Origin: Altererythrobacter sp. Root672
Lineage (GTDB): Bacteria; Pseudomonadota; Alphaproteobacteria; Sphingomonadales; Sphingomonadaceae
Length of the DNA stretch: 64,000 bases
Assembly (NCBI RefSeq): GCF_001427865.1
Contig: NZ_LMHH01000001.1
Coordinates: forward strand, 186,001-250,000
Direction of reading: 5' to 3'
In this document: in pieces, positions 60,061 to 64,000 of the stretch
How the letters are laid out: every line of letters begins with the position of its first letter
How positions within the stretch are numbered: the first letter of the stretch is position 1
Notes under the pieces: generated by a model
What the model was told of the DNA's origin: nothing
The model's input: the letters and a program-made list of their open reading frames with translations, nothing else
The model's database searches: none
Position numbers and translations under genes: made by a program

Positions 60061-61071
60061 TCACTCCGCCGCCTCGACCCTCGCGCAGGCCCGCATCGGC
60101 TCTTCGCCAGTCAGCGGCACCAAGCCCAGCTTGGCGAACAGCGCTCCGTCCGCATCGTCGCCCGCGTTGGGTGCGGTCAGCAGCTTGTCTCCGGTGAAGA
60201 TCGAATTCGCGCCCGCCAGGAAGCACAGCGCTTGCGTCGCCTCGCTCATCGCCTCGCGCCCGGCGGAGAGACGGACCATCGAGAGCGGCATGGTGATCCG
60301 CGCCGCCGCTACCGTGCGGACGAATTCGATGTCGTCGATCTTGGCGAGCGGGGTGTCGGCCAGCATGTCGCCGAGCACCGTGCCCTTGACCGGTACCAGC
60401 GCGTTGACCGGCACGCTCTCAGGATGCTGCGGCAGGGTGGCGAGGGTGTGGATAAAGCCGACGCGGTCCTCGCGCGTCTCGCCCATGCCGACGATCCCGC
60501 CCGAGCACACATTGATCCCCGCCGCGCGGACGTTGCTGAGCGTCTCCAGTCGGTCGCCCATCGTGCGGGTGGTGATGACGCGCTCGTAGTACTCGGGGCT
60601 GCTGTCGATGTTGTGGTTGTAGTAGTCGAGCCCCGCCTCGGCGAGCTGCCCCGCCTGTTTGGGCGTCAGCATGCCGAGCGTCATGCAGGTCTCCAGCCCC
60701 ATCGCCCGCACGCCTTTCACGATCTCGACGATCGCCGGCATGTCGCGGTCCTTGGGGTTACGCCAGGCGGCGCCCATGCAGAACCGCTGGCTCCCCGCGT
60801 CCTTCGCCTGGGCGGCGCGTTGCAGCACCTCCTGCGCGTCGAGCAGCTTGGTCGCCTTGACCCCGCTATCGGCAGAGGTCGACTGCGAGCAGTATCCGCA
60901 ATCCTCCGGGCAGCCGCCGGTCTTGATGCTGAGCAGCGTGCACAGTTGCACCTCACCCGCGCGGTGGTGGGTGCGGTGGACCTCGGCGGCGCGGAACACG
61001 AGCTCGGTAAAGGGGAGGGCGAAGAGGGTGGCGATCTCCTCGCGGGTCCAGTCGGTGCGAACTTCGCTCAC
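60061..61071 (-). CDS. bioB: Biotin synthase
   Basis: 336 aa. Radical SAM enzyme, GTG start overlapping the mutase-C stop (GTGA). Cluster ligands C54-x3-C58-x2-C61 ([13 protein letters not shown]), [34 protein letters not shown] and [13 protein letters not shown] are canonical BioB motifs. It inserts sulphur into dethiobiotin. The position between mutase and carboxylase genes makes sense because PccA needs biotin. The C-terminus ends ARVEAAE. Full family length. Confidence 0.95.
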   Translation of the reverse strand: MSEVRTDWTREEIATLFALPFTELVFRAAEVHRTHHRAGEVQLCTLLSIKTGGCPEDCGYCSQSTSADSGVKATKLLDAQEVLQRAAQAKDAGSQRFCMGAAWRNPKDRDMPAIVEIVKGVRAMGLETCMTLGMLTPKQAGQLAEAGLDYYNHNIDSSPEYYERVITTRTMGDRLETLSNVRAAGINVCSGGIVGMGETREDRVGFIHTLATLPQHPESVPVNALVPVKGTVLGDMLADTPLAKIDDIEFVRTVAAARITMPLSMVRLSAGREAMSEATQALCFLAGANSIFTGDKLLTAPNAGDDADGALFAKLGLVPLTGEEPMRACARVEAAE

Positions 61072-61580
61072 TCGGCAGCCTCTTCCAATCCTTCGCCCGC
61101 AGGCGGCATGTTGTGGCCGAGCAAGCGCAGCAGGTCCGCCGCGCATTCGACCACGTTCGAGCCGGGGCCGTAGATTCCCTGCACGCCCGCGTCACGCAGG
61201 AACTGGTAGTCTTGCGGCGGGATCACTCCGCCGGCGACGACCTTGATGTCGGCCTTGTCGGCGGCCTTGAGCGCCTGGACCAGTTCGGGGATCAGCGTCT
61301 TGTGTCCGCCCGCGAGGCTGGAGGCGCCGACGGCGTCGACATCTTCGGCGATGGCGAGCTTGGCGGCCTCGCTCGGTGTCTGGAACAGCGGGCCGGGGAT
61401 GACCGAGAAGCCCATGTCGGCAAAGGCGCTGGCGATGACGTTGGCGCCGCGGTCGTGCCCGTCCTGGCCCATCTTGGCGACGAGCAGCCGCGGGGGGCGG
61501 CCGAGGCGGCGGGCAACAGCCTCGACGCCAGCCACGACCTGGGCGTAGCGGGCGTCGCCAGCGTAGGACTGAGAGTACAC
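61068..61580 (-). CDS. scpA: Methylmalonyl-CoA mutase, B12-binding C-terminal fragment
   Basis: 170 aa from the first available start, GTG 61580 ([16 protein letters not shown]). Contains the cobalamin-binding signature DGHDRG ([15 protein letters not shown]), with His as the lower axial ligand, then [15 protein letters not shown] and [12 protein letters not shown]. The mutase family is a single ~710-720-aa chain; the missing link (NLLALAVEAARAD to PEPVAG, 39 codons, readable in this frame up to 61697) is present but has no start codon. Whether this fragment is made and pairs with the N-terminal part is undecided. Confidence 0.75.
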   Translation of the reverse strand: MYSQSYAGDARYAQVVAGVEAVARRLGRPPRLLVAKMGQDGHDRGANVIASAFADMGFSVIPGPLFQTPSEAAKLAIAEDVDAVGASSLAGGHKTLIPELVQALKAADKADIKVVAGGVIPPQDYQFLRDAGVQGIYGPGSNVVECAADLLRLLGHNMPPAGEGLEEAAE

Positions 61581-61695
61581 TCCGGCGACCGGTTCGGGCG
61601 TGGTTCCGTAGCGTCCGAAGGTAACCTCAAGGGCGCTTGAGATTTCGCCTAAAGTGGCGTCGGCTCGGGCTGCTTCGACGGCGAGGGCGAGGAGA

Positions 61696-63231
<1,536 letters not shown>

Positions 63232-63243
63232 TCCCCACCTTAT

Positions 63244-63314
63244 CCGTTCGGGCTGAGCTTGTCGAAGCCCGCTCGTGTTGCGCCAACGCCCTTCGACAAG
63301 CTCAGGGCGAACGG
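63244..63314. repeat. Palindromic repeat, family B, at the end of mce
   Basis: CCGTTCGGGCTGAGCTTGTC at the left and CAAGCTCAGGGCGAACGG at the right, 71 bp. Its right end encodes the last residues and stop of the epimerase. Confidence 0.87.
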
Positions 63315-63739
63315 GAAGGGGGGTGGTCGGGGGTTTCCATGATCTCGGTCAGCATGCCGTTCATGTCCTTCGGGTGGACAAAGAACACCGGCGTGCCGTG
63401 CGCGCCGATCCGGGTCGGGCCGAGGATGCGTTTGCCCGCGGCTTCAAACTCGGCACGGGCGGTTTCGATGCTGGGCACTTCGAAGGCGACGTGATGCTGG
63501 CCACCCAGCGGGTTGCGTTCGAGGAACCCGGTAAGCGGCGAGCTTTCGTCCAGCGGGGCGATCAGTTCGATCTGGGTGCCGCCGCTGGGCGTATCGACGA
63601 AGCACACCCGCACGCCCTGCGCCGGCATGTCGAACGGTTCGGTGATGGCGGTGGCGCCCATCGTGTCGCGCCAGAAGGCGATGGCGGCCTCGATATCGGG
63701 CGTCGCCACGCCCACGTGATTGAGACGGCCGAGCTTCAT
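63302..63739 (-). CDS. mce: Methylmalonyl-CoA epimerase
   Basis: 145 aa glyoxalase/VOC-fold enzyme. [23 protein letters not shown] carries the first metal His (H8); [21 protein letters not shown] contains the Glu, [16 protein letters not shown] the second His, and [16 protein letters not shown] the last metal-binding Glu. It interconverts (S)- and (R)-methylmalonyl-CoA between carboxylase and mutase. The tail after MLTEIMET (PDHPPSRSP) reaches into the family B repeat, which supplies the stop. First gene of the propionate operon in the window, 70 nt before the mutase. Confidence 0.92.
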   Translation of the reverse strand: MKLGRLNHVGVATPDIEAAIAFWRDTMGATAITEPFDMPAQGVRVCFVDTPSGGTQIELIAPLDESSPLTGFLERNPLGGQHHVAFEVPSIETARAEFEAAGKRILGPTRIGAHGTPVFFVHPKDMNGMLTEIMETPDHPPSRSP

Positions 63740-63748
63740 GCCCGGCTT

Positions 63749-64000
63749 CTAGCCGATAAGTCCGTCCGCCAGCAAATCCCCGACGGTGTCGATCACCGCA
63801 TGCGGCGCGCGCTCTGGCGGTTGCGCGGCCCATTGCGCGCGGTCGGTCGAGCCGCTGGTGACCGCAATGCCGATGGCGCCGCCCGCGCGGGCCATCTGCA
63901 TTTCGGCAACGGCATCGTCTCCGACTACGCCGACGTCCTGTTCCGCTATGCCCAACTCATCGGCGATCAGTTCCAGCGCCAGCGCGCTCGGCTTGCCGCA
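63749..64000 (-). CDS. HAD-superfamily (NagD-like) phosphatase, C-terminal part
   Basis: The last 83 codons only; the gene extends beyond the window. CGKPSALALELIADELGI is the conserved motif III region (Lys) and VVGDDAVAEMQMARAGGAIGIAVTSG is motif IV, with paired Asp in GDDAVAEM, then the C-terminal helix VIDTVGDLLADGLIG. HAD-IIA (NagD/PGP-like) hydrolases dephosphorylate small metabolites. It ends 9 nt before the mce ATG on the same strand, so both may be co-transcribed. Confidence 0.8.
   Translation of the reverse strand, partial: CGKPSALALELIADELGIAEQDVGVVGDDAVAEMQMARAGGAIGIAVTSGSTDRAQWAAQPPERAPHAVIDTVGDLLADGLIG

Overview
The window reads as chromosomal DNA of a sphingomonad (order Sphingomonadales; Novosphingobium, Sphingomonas or Erythrobacter-like). 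The reasons are high GC with strong GC3 bias, several TonB-dependent receptors, a tryptophan-halogenase relative, UrcA and HdeD small proteins, alpha-type chaperone-usher pili with SCPU subunits, and dispersed palindromic repeats, including one whose translation contains PELVEG and VVRQAHHER. That placement is inference from gene content; no rRNA or tRNA gene was recognised.

Layout. 1-6202: end of a LuxR-type regulator, then an exported amine-oxidation island (two signal-peptide RidA-like proteins, a TonB receptor, a c-type cytochrome and a Tat-exported FAD amine oxidase). 6267-8443: UrcA protein, GNAT acetyltransferase, CDF transporter. 8676-13091: first chaperone-usher locus (two SCPU subunits, usher, chaperone). 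13105-16037: phosphorelay of Hpt, PAS histidine kinase, single-domain receiver and a divergent NarL-type regulator. 16176-22833: second chaperone-usher locus, with a 272-bp MITE-like element in its middle. 23044-29880: large lower-GC TonB receptor, crystallin-like secreted protein, HdeD protein, flavin-dependent halogenase. 29996-37693: porin-like protein, Kef-type antiporter, Phd/PIN toxin-antitoxin pair, and a DUF2946/TonB receptor/PepSY uptake operon behind a structured leader. 38097-43366: a five-gene MacAB-type efflux operon, every junction a 4-nt overlap, led by a TetR repressor gene next to a perfect 20-bp palindrome.

43753-56511: a mostly exported catabolic cluster. It holds three tandem SnoaL/NTF2-like proteins, a PQQ- and haem-containing alcohol dehydrogenase, a MarR regulator, a two-subunit molybdenum oxidoreductase, a tannase/feruloyl-esterase relative, and the XdhC and MocA factors that mature the molybdenum enzyme. 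Together they could hydrolyse an ester and oxidise the released alcohol and aldehyde in the periplasm. 56624-63739 (minus strand): propionyl-CoA to succinyl-CoA operon with epimerase, mutase, biotin synthase and carboxylase alpha subunit. A partial HAD phosphatase closes the window.

The most striking feature is how palindromic repeats have entered genes. A 32-bp hairpin splits methylmalonyl-CoA mutase into two frames, a ~140-bp palindromic element adds about 47 in-frame codons to the carboxylase, another supplies the end of the epimerase, and two SnoaL-like proteins carry repeat-encoded leaders before their signal peptides.
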